NCBI GenBank assembly: GCA_944386375.1
Contig: CALXAW010000024.1
Location: 1-14,908, forward strand
Source: an uncultured Clostridia bacterium
Lineage (GTDB): Bacteria > Bacillota > Clostridia > TANB77 > CAG-508
DNA length: 14,908 nucleotides
Reading direction: 5' to 3'
The notes under the pieces are model-generated. The model saw nothing but the letters and a program-made list of their open reading frames with translations. It was not told the DNA's origin and made no database searches. Shown here piece after piece: positions 14,251 through 14,908 of this stretch. The position numbers were made by a program, and so were the translations under genes. The first letter of the stretch is position 1. Every line of letters begins with the position of its first letter.

Positions 14251-14727
14251 TTATAAAACCATACCAAGTACAAGTATACCCAAATTATCATTATAAATTT
14301 TATCAAATTGAGAAATAGGCAGTGGGTTATTTCCTAAGCCAACTTCAATAGTGTAGCCAGGCCTATTATAATTTTGAATAAACCAATCCTTATAACCAGC
14401 AAAGCTGGAATTAAAAGGAGTTTCTTCTAAGCTATATCCACTAACCTGAGCAAATTGTTCTCCAATAGATAAGCTCATAGGAGGATTATAATTTTGAAAT
14501 TGCCAGTAAATAACTTCACCTTGAGAATGGTAAGTAAGTATTAATCTAAAATTATGCTCTAATGTAAAATTATAAATAGCCAAAGACTCAGGTTCAGTAA
14601 GAGGCCCAAAACCAACAAAATCACGAGGCGCAGGTCTAGTATATCCTTGAGAATATTTAATATTTTTAGCATCTTCCCACCCTGCAGGAAACTGTAAATT
14701 CAAATCCACACCTGTGGGGTTTAAAAT
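14251..14727 (-). pseudogene. M14 zinc carboxypeptidase fragment, 5' part missing
   Basis: The C-terminal part of an M14-family metallopeptidase, of the kind that cleaves gamma-D-glutamyl-diamino acid bonds in cell-wall peptides. Homology begins at ILNPTGVDLNLQFPAGW (bases 14727 down) and runs intact to the stop. Counting from the GTG at 14709, the third zinc ligand H61 (LTYHSQGE) and the catalytic glutamate E122 (YTIEVGLG) are present. The first zinc-binding motif (HxxE), which should lie about 50-100 residues further upstream, is absent: the frame meets a TAA about 65 bases upstream of 14727 with no start codon having an SD. The usual NPDG reads NPTG. No frameshift is seen in the retained part, so the loss may be recent. 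A short protein from the GTG at 14709 would lack two zinc ligands and has no SD. Confidence 0.75.
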
Positions 14728-14757
14728 ATACCAACCAAATATAAAAGTAAATAAAAT

Positions 14758-14830
14758 GCAGTAATCATCTATATTACAGAGTATTTCAAATTAATTGAAG
14801 TATTCTGTATTTTTATGCTTGATTTACTGC
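14758..14830. mobile_element. 73-bp palindromic element (MITE-like or small structured RNA)
   Basis: The ends gcagtaatca (14758-14767) and tgatttactgc (14820-14830) are inverted repeats with one extra base. Inside, 14776-14789 pairs with 14795-14808 over 14 bp including two G-U pairs, around loop ATTAA. The right end runs into TTTTTT (14831-14836). It sits next to the point where the M14 gene loses homology. It could be a miniature inverted-repeat element or a short RNA with its own terminator. Only the pairing is seen directly. Confidence 0.4.
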
Positions 14831-14853
14831 TTTTTTATATAAAAAATTTGCTA

Positions 14854-14882
14854 TTGATACCGGTATTATTGAATGGTATAAT
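14854..14882 (+). promoter_or_regulatory. Near-consensus sigma-A promoter reading out of the window
   Basis: TTGATA (14854-14859), a 17-base spacer and a perfect TATAAT (14877-14882). The perfect palindrome ATACCGGTAT (14857-14866) overlaps the -35 box and spacer and may be an operator. The gene it serves lies beyond the right edge. Confidence 0.6.
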
Positions 14883-14908
14883 TATGATTGAAAATAGTAA
14901 TTTGTGTT

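Noticed and set aside
14251..14709. A complete small 152-aa protein starting at the GTG at 14709
   Set aside because: There is no SD, peptidase homology continues upstream of the GTG (ILNPTG), and two of the zinc ligands would be missing, so a truncated gene is the better reading.

Overview
The window is a stretch of chromosome from an AT-rich, low-GC Gram-positive bacterium, most likely a Clostridia-type Bacillota. Supporting this are GC content of roughly 30% by eye, strong AGA and ATA codon preference, stop codons that are TAA in all twelve genes, purine-rich Shine-Dalgarno (SD) sequences, clostridial-looking RpoB and RpoC, and genes for diaminopimelate and peptidoglycan synthesis. The standard genetic code fits throughout. 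No lineage below this level can be assigned from the sequence alone.

Layout from left to right. (1) 1-7015 on the + strand: rpoB, cut by the left edge, and a complete rpoC. The 176-base gap between them is unusually long and holds a perfect 15-bp hairpin, a good sigma-A-type promoter and a potentially structured leader. A hairpin terminator follows rpoC. (2) 7075-8008: dapF, whose product carries an in-frame array of cysteine-rich four-residue repeats encoded by exact 36-bp tandem repeats. Its terminator is shared with the convergent murE. (3) 8036-9580 on the - strand: a MurE-type Mur ligase with non-standard acceptor-binding motifs and an SD separated from its ATG by a hairpin. (4) 9677-9745: back-to-back divergent promoters. 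(5) 9768-12592 on the + strand: a three-gene operon of a transglutaminase-like or cysteine-protease-like protein, ruvA and rarA. ruvB is not adjacent. (6) 12593-12994: a 400-base non-coding region with two consecutive long hairpins, a CpG-dense GC-rich patch with an inverted repeat, a promoter, and a leader holding four copies of an 8-mer in mutually pairable orientations. (7) 12995-14206 on the + strand: a small-gene cluster of a 75-aa helical protein, two half-size TauE/SafE-type membrane proteins and a 46-aa membrane-anchored basic peptide. (8) 14251-14727 on the - strand: the 3' part of an M14 zinc carboxypeptidase gene, truncated next to a 73-bp palindromic element. (9) A near-consensus promoter with an embedded 10-bp palindrome at the right edge, reading out of the window.

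Functionally, the left part is core transcription. dapF and murE belong to cell-wall precursor synthesis, DapF supplying meso-diaminopimelate that MurE-type ligases add to the muropeptide. ruvA and rarA belong to recombination and stalled-fork processing. The right-hand cluster looks like accessory membrane transport of unknown substrate. The observations most worth following are the DapF repeat insert, the rpoB-rpoC intergenic RNA, the altered MurE motifs, the transglutaminase-like gene in the ruvA operon, the repeat-bearing leader before the transporter cluster, and the palindromic element beside the broken peptidase gene.
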